A DNA stretch of 64,000 nucleotides, taken from NCBI GenBank assembly GCA_035578005.1, contig DATJYK010000150.1, positions 1 to 64,000 of the forward strand, read 5' to 3'. Numbering within the stretch: position 1 is the stretch's first letter; the number at the start of each line of letters is the position of its first letter. A program made the position numbers and the translations under genes. Source of the stretch: Gp13-AA77 sp035578005. Its GTDB lineage: Bacteria > Acidobacteriota > Terriglobia > UBA7540. Under the pieces are notes generated by a model. It had not been told where the DNA came from, ran no database searches, and worked only from the letters and a program-made list of their open reading frames with translations. Shown piece after piece: positions 44,980 through 53,417 of the stretch.

Positions 44980-46146
44980 ATGCTGATCAAGACGAAGACC
45001 GCCGAAGGGCTGCGGTGCAGTATCGGGCTACTGATTTTAGCCTGTGGGCTGAACCTGCCGGCGCGCGCTCAAACAGTGCCTGCCACGCCGCCGATGGGCT
45101 GGAATAGTTGGAACCATTTTGCCTGCAAGGTAAGCGACGCGGTGGTGCGGGCGGCCGCCGACGCCATTGCCTCCAATGGCATGAAGGACGCCGGCTACGT
45201 CTATGTGAACATCGACGATTGCTGGCAGGGCGAGCGCGACGCTCAGGGAGTGATCCATCCTAATTCCAAGTTTCCGGACATGAAGGCGCTCGCTGCCTAT
45301 GTTCACAGCAAGGGCTTGAAGATAGGCATCTATTCTTCGCCGGGTCCCAAGACCTGCGCCGGATACGCCGGCAGTTACAAGCACGAGGAACAGGATGCCA
45401 TGCAGTATGCGGCGTGGGACATCGACTATCTGAAGTATGACTGGTGCAGCGCCTCCCGCGTTTACAAGCCCGAAGAGATCTCGGCGGTTTACAAGAAAAT
45501 GCACGACGCTCTGGTGAAAACGGGCAGGCCAATCGTCTTCAGCATGTGCCAATACGGGCTGAAGGCTGTATGGCACTGGGGCGCATCCGTGGGCGGCAAT
45601 CTTTGGCGCACCACCGACGACATCTCGGACAATTACCAGAGCATGTACTTTAACGCTCACTCCGAGGACGGCATTGAGAAGTATGCCGGACCCGGCCACT
45701 GGAATGATCCGGACATGCTCGAGGTCGGCAATGGCCACATGAGCCACGACGAATACATTACCCACATGAGTTTGTGGTGCATTCTGGCCGCGCCGCTGCT
45801 GGCCGGCAACGACCTCGCCAAAATGACGCCCGAGACTTCGGCCATATTGACAAACTCCGAAGCAATCGCCGTCGATCAAGATCCGAAGGGCGTTCAGGGC
45901 CACTGGGTTTCGCATGACGGCCCTTACGAGATTCTGGCCAAGCCGCTCTCCGACGGCTCCACCGCCGTGCTGTTGATGAACAGCGGCGAAGATACCGAGC
46001 GAATGACTTTGACCCTTAAGGATATCGGTGTGTTCAAGCCCGCAGACATTCGAGACCTGTGGGCGAAGAAGGATCTCGGGAAGTTCAAAGGCACGTTCTC
46101 AGCCGAGGTGCCGAAGCACGGGGCGGTGTTGGTGAAGGTGCATTGA
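44980..46146 (+). CDS. secreted GH27 alpha-galactosidase
   Basis: This 388-residue glycosidase hydrolyses terminal alpha-galactosides. It has a signal peptide (cleavage near ARAQ). The family opening TPPMGWNSWNHFAC is followed by YVYVNIDDCWQGERD. The nucleophile Asp154 lies in YLKYDWC and the acid/base Asp lies in HWNDPDMLEVGNG. A C-terminal beta domain completes it. Alpha-N-acetylgalactosaminidase specificity is the alternative within GH27. It is exported to the periplasm or beyond. No sugar transporter or other glycosidase lies nearby. Confidence 0.94.
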   Translation: MLIKTKTAEGLRCSIGLLILACGLNLPARAQTVPATPPMGWNSWNHFACKVSDAVVRAAADAIASNGMKDAGYVYVNIDDCWQGERDAQGVIHPNSKFPDMKALAAYVHSKGLKIGIYSSPGPKTCAGYAGSYKHEEQDAMQYAAWDIDYLKYDWCSASRVYKPEEISAVYKKMHDALVKTGRPIVFSMCQYGLKAVWHWGASVGGNLWRTTDDISDNYQSMYFNAHSEDGIEKYAGPGHWNDPDMLEVGNGHMSHDEYITHMSLWCILAAPLLAGNDLAKMTPETSAILTNSEAIAVDQDPKGVQGHWVSHDGPYEILAKPLSDGSTAVLLMNSGEDTERMTLTLKDIGVFKPADIRDLWAKKDLGKFKGTFSAEVPKHGAVLVKVH

Positions 46147-46195
46147 GGGAATAGCTCTTGCGGCGTGATCTGGGCCACGTGCCCACGGATGCCCT

Positions 46196-46648
46196 TTATT
46201 TCTTTCGCCGGCTCGCCGTGCCCAGTTTGTAGCTGAGACCCCAGACGCGAAGCAAGTTCCGGCATCCGCCCTCAAAGCTGGTGCTGAAGTCCACGAACTG
46301 AATTCCGCCGAGGGTCCAGGACAACGTCAATTGGTCGCAAGGTCTTAGCAGGAGCGGAACGATTCGATTATCATAGCGCGCGTCTCTCAACGCGAAACCG
46401 AGTTCGAGCCTGACCCAACGTGATTTGACGGAATTTGGTGAGAGCACGACGACGAACCAATCGCAGCGCCTGAGGGCTTCGCCGATCTGATCATGCCACT
46501 GCTGGGCACCGACAATATTGGTGCTGCTGTACCAAACAGGGACACCATGGCTTCGCAAGAAGGTCGCGACCTTATCAGCAAACCGGCGGTCTCGGGCAGA
46601 ATGTGAGAGAAATACTTCGCGAGGCAGAGTATGCTCTCGTGGCGCCAT
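46196..46648 (-). CDS. TIR domain protein (predicted NAD-cleaving), second of a tandem pair
   Basis: This 150-residue protein is essentially a lone TIR domain. Box 1 is VFLSHSARDRRFADKVATFL (residues 12-31). The BB-loop region is near SSTNIVGAQQWHDQI. The WxxxE motif W78-V-R-L-E82 carries the Glu that aligns with the NADase residue of bacterial TIR enzymes. No sensor, membrane or other domain is fused to it. It lies 10 bp after a second TIR gene on the same strand. A role in defence or NAD signalling is inferred from family only. Confidence 0.88.
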   Translation of the reverse strand: MAPREHTLPREVFLSHSARDRRFADKVATFLRSHGVPVWYSSTNIVGAQQWHDQIGEALRRCDWFVVVLSPNSVKSRWVRLELGFALRDARYDNRIVPLLLRPCDQLTLSWTLGGIQFVDFSTSFEGGCRNLLRVWGLSYKLGTASRRKK

Positions 46649-46658
46649 AAGACAGCGA

Positions 46659-47048
46659 TCAGGCTGCTCGCTTCAGAGCATTCGCGATGCGTCTGCTGAC
46701 GGTTTGGGCTCTGCCGTCGGTGTGCAGGATTCCGAGTTTACGCAGAATCCAAGGGATGCCGTCGGTGGGCCGGATGAGGACCGGGAAGACCCGCCCTTCG
46801 TAACTCCGATTGGTGATGGCGTACTCAATTTCTCGGGTGACGGAAGCGGATTTCACCGCATCCGGGGAGAGCAAAACAATCATGGCTTGGGAATCTTTAA
46901 GCGCTTTTCCAAGCTTGAGGCCATAATTCTCGCCAGGTAAGAGTTCGGTTTCGGGATCCCAGACGTTGTAGCCCCTCCGGCCAAGATCCGACGCCAGTTT
47001 TTGGGCGAACTCACGATCGGGCGCTGCGTAGCTGAGGAAGACTTTCAT
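46659..47048 (-). CDS. TIR domain protein, first of a tandem pair
   Basis: This 129-residue single-domain TIR protein has box 1 as KVFLSYAAPDREFAQKLASD (residues 2-21), and then GENYGLKLGKALKDSQAMIV. The region SPDAVKSASVTREIEYAI aligns Glu73 with Glu82 of the neighbour, although the Trp of WxxxE is Ser. The two TIR proteins are clearly related but divergent. That suggests a heteromeric pair or an enzyme and a regulator. The gene is transcribed away from the NAD-salvage fusion, with 173 bp between their starts. Confidence 0.85.
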   Translation of the reverse strand: MKVFLSYAAPDREFAQKLASDLGRRGYNVWDPETELLPGENYGLKLGKALKDSQAMIVLLSPDAVKSASVTREIEYAITNRSYEGRVFPVLIRPTDGIPWILRKLGILHTDGRAQTVSRRIANALKRAA

Positions 47049-47133
47049 GACACTTTCGATCCCACTGTCGAGTTTATCCGCCCGATGCGCTTCTCGTCAA
47101 ATCTCAGGCCGTGCCCAAGTTGACTTCACTTTG

Positions 47134-47158
47134 CCTCAAAAACATACTGATTTTGAGG
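47134..47158. promoter_or_regulatory. palindrome in the TIR / NAD-salvage divergent spacer
   Basis: CCTCAAAA and TTTTGAGG form a perfect 8-bp inverted repeat around a 9-base centre. It lies between the two divergent start codons, 86 bp from the TIR start and 64 bp from the salvage start. It is a candidate operator or a leader hairpin. Confidence 0.45.
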
Positions 47159-47221
47159 TCCATGAAGCCGGGTGGAAATGCGTAAGATGGGTCTCATTAG
47201 AGGAGACATCCCAACCGTCCG

Positions 47222-49267
47222 ATGATCGAAGCTTATAACAACCGGGCGCTGCTCACCGACCTTTACGAATTGACGATGGCGGCGGCCTACTTTGAGCATC
47301 GCGTCCCGGTGCGCGCCACCTTCGAGCTGTTCGTTCGGCAGTTACCCCCGGAGCGCTCTTACCTGGTGGCGGCAGGCCTTGATTCAGGGCTGGGCTATCT
47401 TGAAAATCTCCAGTTCACGGAAGATGACGTAGCATTTCTGCGCGGCCTGCCAGGTTTCCGTACGGTATCAGACGAGTTCTTCAACTATCTGCGCAACTTT
47501 CGCTTCACGGGTGACATTCACGGCGTGCCGGAAGGCACGTTGATCTTCGGCGGCGAGCCCATCCTGCAAGTCACGGCGCCCATTGCGGAGGCGCAGATCG
47601 TTGAAACCTACCTGCTCTCGGTACTCAATTTTGAGACGCTCATCGCTTCCAAAGCCGCGCGTGTGGTGAGCGTGGCAGGCGGGCGGAAGGTGTGGGAGTT
47701 CGGAACGCGGCGAGCCCACGGGCCCCAAGCGGGCGTGCGCGCCGCGCGCGCCGCGTACGTCGGCGGCTGCGCAGGCACCTCGAACGTGCTGGCCGGCTAC
47801 CTCTACGGCGTGCCCACGGCGGGAACGGCCGCCCATTCCTGGACGCAATCCTACCCGAGCGAACGGGAGAGCTTCCTGGCCCTGCTCGAAACATTCCCGG
47901 ACGCGACCTTGCTCATCGACACCTACGACACATTGGCCGGAGCCCAGACGGCCGCCACCCTCGGGCGCCCGCTTGCAGGCGTCCGCATTGACAGTGGCGA
48001 CCTGCTTGAAAAGGGCCGGCGAGTGCGCGAAATTCTCGACCGTCATGGCCTGCGTGAGACCAAAATCTTTGCCAGCGGCGACTTGAATGAGTACAAGATC
48101 CAGGAGTTGGTGGCGAACAAAGCTCCGATCGACGCCTTCGGCGTCGGCACGGATCTGGCCACTTCACGCGACGTGCCCGCGCTAGGCGTGGTCTACAAGC
48201 TGGTGGAGGTCGAGCACGACGGCCAGGTGGAATACAAGACAAAGTTCAGCGAGCAGAAAGCGCATTGGCCAGGCCGCAAGCAGATTTTCCGCTTCTCGCG
48301 GACTGACGGCGACGGCCGTCAGATCTTCCATCACGACCTGATTACCTGCTGCGGTGAGGATCACCCGGAGGGCGCGCCGCTGCTCGAGCCGGTGATGCGC
48401 GCCGGCCATCGCCTTGAGCCTCCACACCCTATCAGGGAGGCTAGGGCGCGCGCGCTAGCCGGCCTCGAACGGTTGCCCGAGCGCTACAAGTCACTTCACG
48501 ACGGCCCGCGTTACCCTGTCGGCTACAGCGCCAGGTTGGAGCGCCTGCGCGAAGAGGTTCGCCGGCAGTACGTGACTGCGCCCGAGGTGCCCGATGAGTT
48601 CGCTGCCCACGCCAATTCAGACGCAGGCCGTCCAGTGGTCTTCCTCGACGTCGACACCCAGGTAGATTTTATGTCGCCCAGCGGAGCGCTCTACGTCCCT
48701 GGAGCCGAGCAGATCATCCCCAACCTCAAGAGACTGATGGAACATGCGCGGGAGCAAGGCATTCCTGTGATCTCTTCGGCGGACGCTCATGCGCCCGATG
48801 ATCCTTCTTTTTCGGAGTGGCCGCCTCACTGCGTGGTGGGCACGCCGGGCCAGCACCGGATTCCTGCGACCCAATCGCCGTCCGCGCTGCGTGTTCCAAA
48901 TCTGGCCGGCGCCTTTCGCCCGGCGCTGGACCGGACCCGACAGATTGTTCTCGAAATCGAGAAACAGGCATACTCCGTGGCGGCCAATCCCAACTTCGAA
49001 GCGGTGCTGGCGGCGCTCGGCGCCAGCCGGTTCATCGTATTTGGGGTGGCGACGGAGTATTGCGTGAAAGAATCGGCTCTGGCGCTGCGCGAGATGGGGC
49101 TGCCCGTGGATTTGGTCGTGGACGCCATCCGGCCTATTACTGAGGAGGGTGGAAGAGACGCGATCAAGGACATGCTGACGGCGGGCGTTCACCTCGTGAC
49201 CACTGAGGAGGTGTGTGCCCAAGTGCTTCAGTTGGCTGGCGCTGGATCAGCTATCCCGCCTGCTTAG
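47222..49267 (+). CDS. fused nicotinate phosphoribosyltransferase-nicotinamidase
   Basis: This 681-residue bifunctional NAD-salvage enzyme joins two domains. The N-terminal part (about 1-450) is a PncB-type phosphoribosyltransferase: LLTDLYELTMAAAYF, GTAAHSW with the family's His, GVRIDSGDLLEKGRR and FGVGTDLATS. The C-terminal part (about 462-680) is a PncA-type nicotinamidase: catalytic Asp in FLDVDTQVDF, metal-site SADAHAPDD, Lys in EIEKQAYSV and Cys in ATEYCVKES. Together they convert nicotinamide to nicotinate and then to nicotinate mononucleotide. It overlaps a convergent gene by 17 bp. The ribosome-binding site is poor. Confidence 0.94.
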   Translation: MIEAYNNRALLTDLYELTMAAAYFEHRVPVRATFELFVRQLPPERSYLVAAGLDSGLGYLENLQFTEDDVAFLRGLPGFRTVSDEFFNYLRNFRFTGDIHGVPEGTLIFGGEPILQVTAPIAEAQIVETYLLSVLNFETLIASKAARVVSVAGGRKVWEFGTRRAHGPQAGVRAARAAYVGGCAGTSNVLAGYLYGVPTAGTAAHSWTQSYPSERESFLALLETFPDATLLIDTYDTLAGAQTAATLGRPLAGVRIDSGDLLEKGRRVREILDRHGLRETKIFASGDLNEYKIQELVANKAPIDAFGVGTDLATSRDVPALGVVYKLVEVEHDGQVEYKTKFSEQKAHWPGRKQIFRFSRTDGDGRQIFHHDLITCCGEDHPEGAPLLEPVMRAGHRLEPPHPIREARARALAGLERLPERYKSLHDGPRYPVGYSARLERLREEVRRQYVTAPEVPDEFAAHANSDAGRPVVFLDVDTQVDFMSPSGALYVPGAEQIIPNLKRLMEHAREQGIPVISSADAHAPDDPSFSEWPPHCVVGTPGQHRIPATQSPSALRVPNLAGAFRPALDRTRQIVLEIEKQAYSVAANPNFEAVLAALGASRFIVFGVATEYCVKESALALREMGLPVDLVVDAIRPITEEGGRDAIKDMLTAGVHLVTTEEVCAQVLQLAGAGSAIPPA

Positions 49268-49751
49268 CGGCCAGCGGACCGATAAACGGCAGCATAAAGC
49301 GCTCATTGTTGTAAGCCTTGTACATCATGAAGAGCCAGAGCAGAAAGAAGGCCAGCCGCAACAGCGCCCAGAGGAGCAGGAGCACGCTCCACAAAAAGCC
49401 CAGGCTCACCACGAAGAGAGTTCCCGAAATGACGCCCCAAATCATAAAAGCGGCGACGTAGGCAACACTCAGGAAAATGGATTGGAAGGCGTGAAAACGC
49501 ACGTACGAGTCGCGCTTGTAGGGCTCGATCACCAGGAAAATAATGCCTGTGATGAACCCCACCAAGTAGGCTAGTGCCGCAGCGCCGTTCGAAGGGATGG
49601 GTTTTTCAAATGACGTGCCGCCGGTTGGCTGCCTGAATTCTACTCGCGTTCCCCTTCCAGTGGCGCGGGCTGTCCCAACCGCAGATCCGCAAGCGCCGCA
49701 GTAAGCGGCCCCTTCGTTGAGGGATGCTCCACATTTCGCGCAGAAAGCCAT
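49251..49751 (-). CDS. zinc-ribbon membrane protein (DUF4870-like)
   Basis: This 166-residue protein opens with a zinc ribbon, CAKCGASLNEGAAYCGACG (Cys4). A linker and three or four transmembrane helices follow (about residues 57-145), with the DUF4870-type segment VRFHAFQSIFLSVAYVAAF. Such proteins are widespread and of unknown function. Its 3' end overlaps the convergent salvage fusion by 17 bp, so antisense interference is possible. Confidence 0.85.
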   Translation of the reverse strand: MAFCAKCGASLNEGAAYCGACGSAVGTARATGRGTRVEFRQPTGGTSFEKPIPSNGAAALAYLVGFITGIIFLVIEPYKRDSYVRFHAFQSIFLSVAYVAAFMIWGVISGTLFVVSLGFLWSVLLLLWALLRLAFFLLWLFMMYKAYNNERFMLPFIGPLAAKQAG

Positions 49752-50024
49752 CGGCGCACCTCCGAGCGTTCAGATTCAAAAGCGCTCGCCGCCAAGCCGG
49801 CGGTCCGGTTAGTATGCCACAACAGGGAGCAACGGAGTGCAGGAACTCGATGTGCGGCTCGATGTTAGGGCTCAGCGGCGCATTTCATGAGCTATCGATT
49901 GAAGTGATTGGCATCGATGGTGGATGCGTGAAACCTCTCTCGATACTGAAGAAGGTCACCTCGCGTCTTTCCTGGATCAGATTCTCGAGGATTGCAGCCT
50001 GACAAAATTACACAATAAAAACAC

Positions 50025-50053
50025 TTGACAATCAAATTGGTACGCAATATCGT
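50025..50053 (+). promoter_or_regulatory. sigma-70-type promoter in the gap before ggt
   Basis: A perfect TTGACA (50025-50030) is separated by 17 bases from TATCGT (50048-50053). A/T-rich sequence precedes it. It points right, towards the hairpin at 50086. Confidence 0.5.
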
Positions 50054-50085
50054 AGGAGGCAATTCCAACACTTATGACTACCTGG

Positions 50086-50111
50086 GGGCACTAACGGCAA
50101 CGTTGGTGCCC
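50086..50111 (+). ncRNA. strong hairpin with GCAA tetraloop, possible leader or small RNA
   Basis: GGGCACTAACG and CGTTGGTGCCC pair over 11 bp (one G-T) around the GNRA loop GCAA. It lies just after an AGGAGG site and a six-codon frame (50074-50094) whose stop falls in the stem. No long U-run follows. Confidence 0.4.
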
Positions 50112-50210
50112 TTCCTACTAAAGGGCTCGGTATCAGATTTCTGATTACCTTTGGGAGCGCGAGGAAGAGATATGCCTGGCCAGGCATTCATGTTGGCGAG
50201 CAGCGCCCGG

Positions 50211-50417
50211 CTATACGAATAAGGGGGTCTCGTCGGGGCCGACATCGGCAGCGGGTGGCGTGCCCGTGCGAGTGAGGGGAAGGGTCAACGCCGCAACCAA
50301 CAGCACCGCTGCGGTGGTTACCGTAAGGGGGTGCTGACGCGCCCAGCTCCAGGCGCGTTCCAGGGAATCTCGCATGGCGTCTTTGCTCATGACAGGCTCA
50401 CTTGTCATCATCATCAT
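50211..50417 (-). CDS. small membrane protein, hypothetical (68 aa)
   Basis: This short protein starts at the ATG at 50417 with GGAGGGCGGT directly upstream. Four Met codons open it. A single transmembrane helix (about residues 34-51, VTTAAVLLVAALTLPL) follows a helical amphipathic stretch (DSLERAWSWARQHP). No family is recognised. It lies alone between two long gaps. Confidence 0.5.
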   Translation of the reverse strand: MMMMTSEPVMSKDAMRDSLERAWSWARQHPLTVTTAAVLLVAALTLPLTRTGTPPAADVGPDETPLFV

Positions 50418-50798
50418 ACCGCCCTCCAGTACTATCGGCCACTCAAATCGACCCATTAGGCTCGCTGAAGGGCTGAACGGCGAAATCTTTCGCCTGAACG
50501 TGCCTTCAGTTCTTGGAGACCCCGGCCGCTAGCGGCGCTTGCAACACTCATACTACGTAATCTTGTGCCCCGCTGAGACCTTACCAACCATGCTAACCAC
50601 GAGTTGGGTAGACGAATGCACAGGCCTCACCTTCGGGTGCCCTTTGTGAGGCGATGGCACACGCGAGGATTGCGGATTCGGATTCGTCCAACTTGACCCT
50701 ATGCAGCTTTTCACCTAGATTTGGAGTTCGATTCCCTTGCCGCATTACGCTTGAGTGCTAGAGACCGGACTGGCCGCAACTCGGCCTGCCGACTGGAT
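50418..50798. other. intergenic region upstream of ggt
   Basis: This 381-bp divergent gap holds no recognisable gene, repeat or clear promoter. Confidence 0.45.
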
Positions 50799-52532
50799 AT
50801 GATCACTCAACGGAAAGACCGGACCTCACCGGTCCTGAACACGGCGCGCCTGACACCGGCGACGTTTGTCGCGGCACTGCTGCTTGTCTGCACCACGGCG
50901 AACGGGTTGCAGCCCGTAGCCAGACGGCACGGAATGGTTGCCTCCAGTGAACCGAACGCCACCGAGGCGGGCGTCGAGATTCTCAAGGCCGGTGGCAACG
51001 CCGTAGATGCCGCCGTGGCGGTGGGATTCGCATTGGCCGTCACGCACCCCTTTGCTGGCAACATCGGCGGGGGCGGGTTCATGCTGGTGCGGCTCGCATC
51101 CGGAGATTCGGCTTTTGTCGACTACCGCGAGGAAGCGCCGGGCGACGCCTCGCATAACATGTATTTGGACAGCTCGGGTAATCCCATCCCGGGAGCGAGT
51201 CTCGTCGGTGCCCTCGCCTCGGGCGTGCCCGGCACGGTGGCAGGCCTGGCGCTGGCCGAGCAGAAATACGGAAAGCTCGGCCTCCGGCGCGTGATGCAGC
51301 CGGCCATCCGGCTGGCTTCAAGCGGCTTTGAGGTTAGCTACGCGCTGGCGCAGGGACTGCGCGGCGAGAGCGAAAAGCTCACGAAGTTTGACGAATCTCG
51401 CCACATTTTCCTGCGCGACGGAAAGTATTATGAGGCCGGGGAGATCTTCCGGCAGCCCGAATTGGCACGAACGCTTGAGGCGATCGCCTTGCACGGTCCT
51501 GACGCCTTTTATCATGGCGCCATCGCCCACCAGATAGCGGCCACCATGGAGAAGTACCACGGCCTCATCAGTCTGGCCGATCTCGCCCAATATCGGGCGA
51601 AGGTCCGAGAACCGCTGGTGGGGCATTTCCGGGGTTACACGATTCTCACCGCTCCACCTCCGAGCTCAGGAGGCGTTGGCTTGATCGAAATGCTGAATAT
51701 CCTCGAGCCTTTGGACCTGGGCCCGCCGGATTCCTACGCCTCGATGCACCCGATGATTGAGGCCATGCGGCGAGCTTACGCCGACCGCGCGCAGTACCTG
51801 GGCGACACCGACTTCGTCCAAGTGCCGGTGGAGGGCCTGGTCAGCAAGGACTACGCTGCTGGATTGCGCCAGCAGATTCTGCACCAAAAGCCGGACGCGC
51901 CCGTACGCGCCGGCCAGCCCACGCCTGCTGAGTCCAGCACCACCACTCACTACTCGGTGGTCGACGCCGAGGGCAATGCCGTTTCAAATACTTACACTCT
52001 GAATGCGGGTTACGGCTCCGGCCTCACGGTGGAGGGCGCAGGCTTCTTGCTGAACGACGGAATGGACGACTTCGCCGCCAAGCCGGGCTCGCCGAACATG
52101 TTCGGTCTCATTCAGGGCGAGGCTAATGCCATCGCGCCGCGCAAGCGTCCCTTATCCTCTATGACTCCGACGATCGTGCTGGAAGACGGCGCCGGCGGCA
52201 ATCAACCCCAGCTCCGGCTGGTGCTGGGCTCGCCCGGCGGCGGCACCATTATCAACACCGTGCTGCAAGTGCTCCTCAATGTGCTCGTCTTCAAAATGGA
52301 CGTTCAGCAGGCTGTTACCGAGCCGCGCTTCCACAACCAGTGGATGCCGGACCTGGTGCTGCTGGAAAATACGATTTCACAAGACACGGTGGAGCGGCTC
52401 CAGGAAGCCGGCTACAAGGTGAAACAAGTGGGGGGCATCGGCGACTGCGAGGCCATCGCGGTTGACCCGGCGACCGGTTGGCGCTTTGGCGCCTCCGACC
52501 CGCGCGGCGGCGGACGGGCCGATGGATACTGA
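50799..52532 (+). CDS. ggt: gamma-glutamyltranspeptidase
   Basis: Ggt hydrolyses or transfers the gamma-glutamyl group of glutathione in the periplasm. It is made as a proenzyme that cuts itself. The start at 50799 gives a signal peptide (PATFVAALLLVCTTANG) and 577 residues. Typical motifs are GGNAVDAAVAVGFALAVTHP, GNIGGGGFMLVR and the catalytic Thr382 at the new N-terminus of the small subunit (TTHYSVVDAEGNAVSNTYTL). The family's PLSSMTPTIV is also present. The stop codon overlaps the next gene's start by one base. Confidence 0.95.
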   Translation: MITQRKDRTSPVLNTARLTPATFVAALLLVCTTANGLQPVARRHGMVASSEPNATEAGVEILKAGGNAVDAAVAVGFALAVTHPFAGNIGGGGFMLVRLASGDSAFVDYREEAPGDASHNMYLDSSGNPIPGASLVGALASGVPGTVAGLALAEQKYGKLGLRRVMQPAIRLASSGFEVSYALAQGLRGESEKLTKFDESRHIFLRDGKYYEAGEIFRQPELARTLEAIALHGPDAFYHGAIAHQIAATMEKYHGLISLADLAQYRAKVREPLVGHFRGYTILTAPPPSSGGVGLIEMLNILEPLDLGPPDSYASMHPMIEAMRRAYADRAQYLGDTDFVQVPVEGLVSKDYAAGLRQQILHQKPDAPVRAGQPTPAESSTTTHYSVVDAEGNAVSNTYTLNAGYGSGLTVEGAGFLLNDGMDDFAAKPGSPNMFGLIQGEANAIAPRKRPLSSMTPTIVLEDGAGGNQPQLRLVLGSPGGGTIINTVLQVLLNVLVFKMDVQQAVTEPRFHNQWMPDLVLLENTISQDTVERLQEAGYKVKQVGGIGDCEAIAVDPATGWRFGASDPRGGGRADGY

Positions 52533-53395
52533 TGGAATACGGGCTCTCAACACGTCTTTTTACTGCTGAACGTCTCAGTTCGCGCCTGCTGGACCGGATT
52601 TTCGAGGCCGGCTTTCGCCAAATCGAGATCTTCGGTGCGCCAGAGCACCTCAATTACCGTGACGCTCACCACGTGCGGGACGTAGCCCAGTGGTTCTCGG
52701 ACCTGGGAATCGCACTCCACTCCCTGCACGCCCCGCCTTATTCGGAGCCAGGCTCGGGCCGCCGAGGGGGCTTCGCCATTTCCGTCGCTTACACCCAGCG
52801 CAGGCTTCAAATCGACTCCATGGATGAGATCAAGCGGACCCTCGAGGCTGCAGAGCGTCTGCCCTTCCGCTTTCTCGTATTGCATCTCGGGCTTGAGAAC
52901 GACGAATACGGTCTCGACCGTTTCGATGCCGCCTTTACCTCGCTCGAGCACCTGCGCATCTTTGCCAAAGAGCGCGGAGTGACCCTGCTTCTGGAAAACG
53001 CTCCAGGCGAGATCAACACGCCCACGCGGCTGGTGGAATTTCTTGATTACACTCACCTCCGCAACGTCGGGATCTGCTTCGACGCCGGCCACGCGCACCT
53101 GGCGGGCAACGCGCGCGAGGCGTTCGGCATTCTGCGGGAGCGAGTGTCCTCCGTTCACCTTCACGATAATCACGGTGAGAAGGACGACCATTTGCTCCCT
53201 TTCGAAGGCGGCCCTGGCGGAATTGACTGGCCCGGTTTGATGCTGGATCTCTCAGCGGCGAAGGGCAGCAGCGGTGAGAGCCCGTGCGCGTTTCTCGAGT
53301 TGCAGGATCACGGGCCTAAATCTACACAGTTGAAGCAGGTTTGCGAGGTCGCGCGCAAGCTGGAAGAGTTGGAACAAAGGGCCGCTGGCGAATAG
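52532..53395 (+). CDS. sugar phosphate isomerase/epimerase-type TIM-barrel protein
   Basis: This 287-residue protein is of the xylose-isomerase-like TIM-barrel (AP_endonuc_2) superfamily. Metal-ligand candidates are Glu in LLLENAPGEI, Asp/His in GICFDAGHAHLAG and His in SSVHLHDNHGEKDDH. The start ATG shares its first base with the ggt stop (TGATG), so it is translationally coupled to ggt. The substrate is unknown, and a role with Ggt products is only suggested by the coupling. Confidence 0.88.
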   Translation: MEYGLSTRLFTAERLSSRLLDRIFEAGFRQIEIFGAPEHLNYRDAHHVRDVAQWFSDLGIALHSLHAPPYSEPGSGRRGGFAISVAYTQRRLQIDSMDEIKRTLEAAERLPFRFLVLHLGLENDEYGLDRFDAAFTSLEHLRIFAKERGVTLLLENAPGEINTPTRLVEFLDYTHLRNVGICFDAGHAHLAGNAREAFGILRERVSSVHLHDNHGEKDDHLLPFEGGPGGIDWPGLMLDLSAAKGSSGESPCAFLELQDHGPKSTQLKQVCEVARKLEELEQRAAGE

Positions 53396-53417
53396 CGAGT
53401 TGCGAGTGGCAATGGAG

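Larger units (their letters stand above)
49752..50210. other. intergenic region with a promoter and a GNRA hairpin
   Basis: This 459-bp gap holds no standard gene. It does hold a strong promoter-like sequence, a ribosome-binding site with a six-codon frame, and a GCAA-loop hairpin, described separately. A second weaker palindrome, GGTATCAGA-TT-TCTGATTACC, lies near 50129-50149. A GAGGAAGAG site precedes a 16-codon frame at 50172-50222. Confidence 0.5.

Noticed and set aside
50086..50111. hairpin as a Rho-independent terminator
   Set aside because: No run of T follows the stem and no plus-strand gene ends before it.
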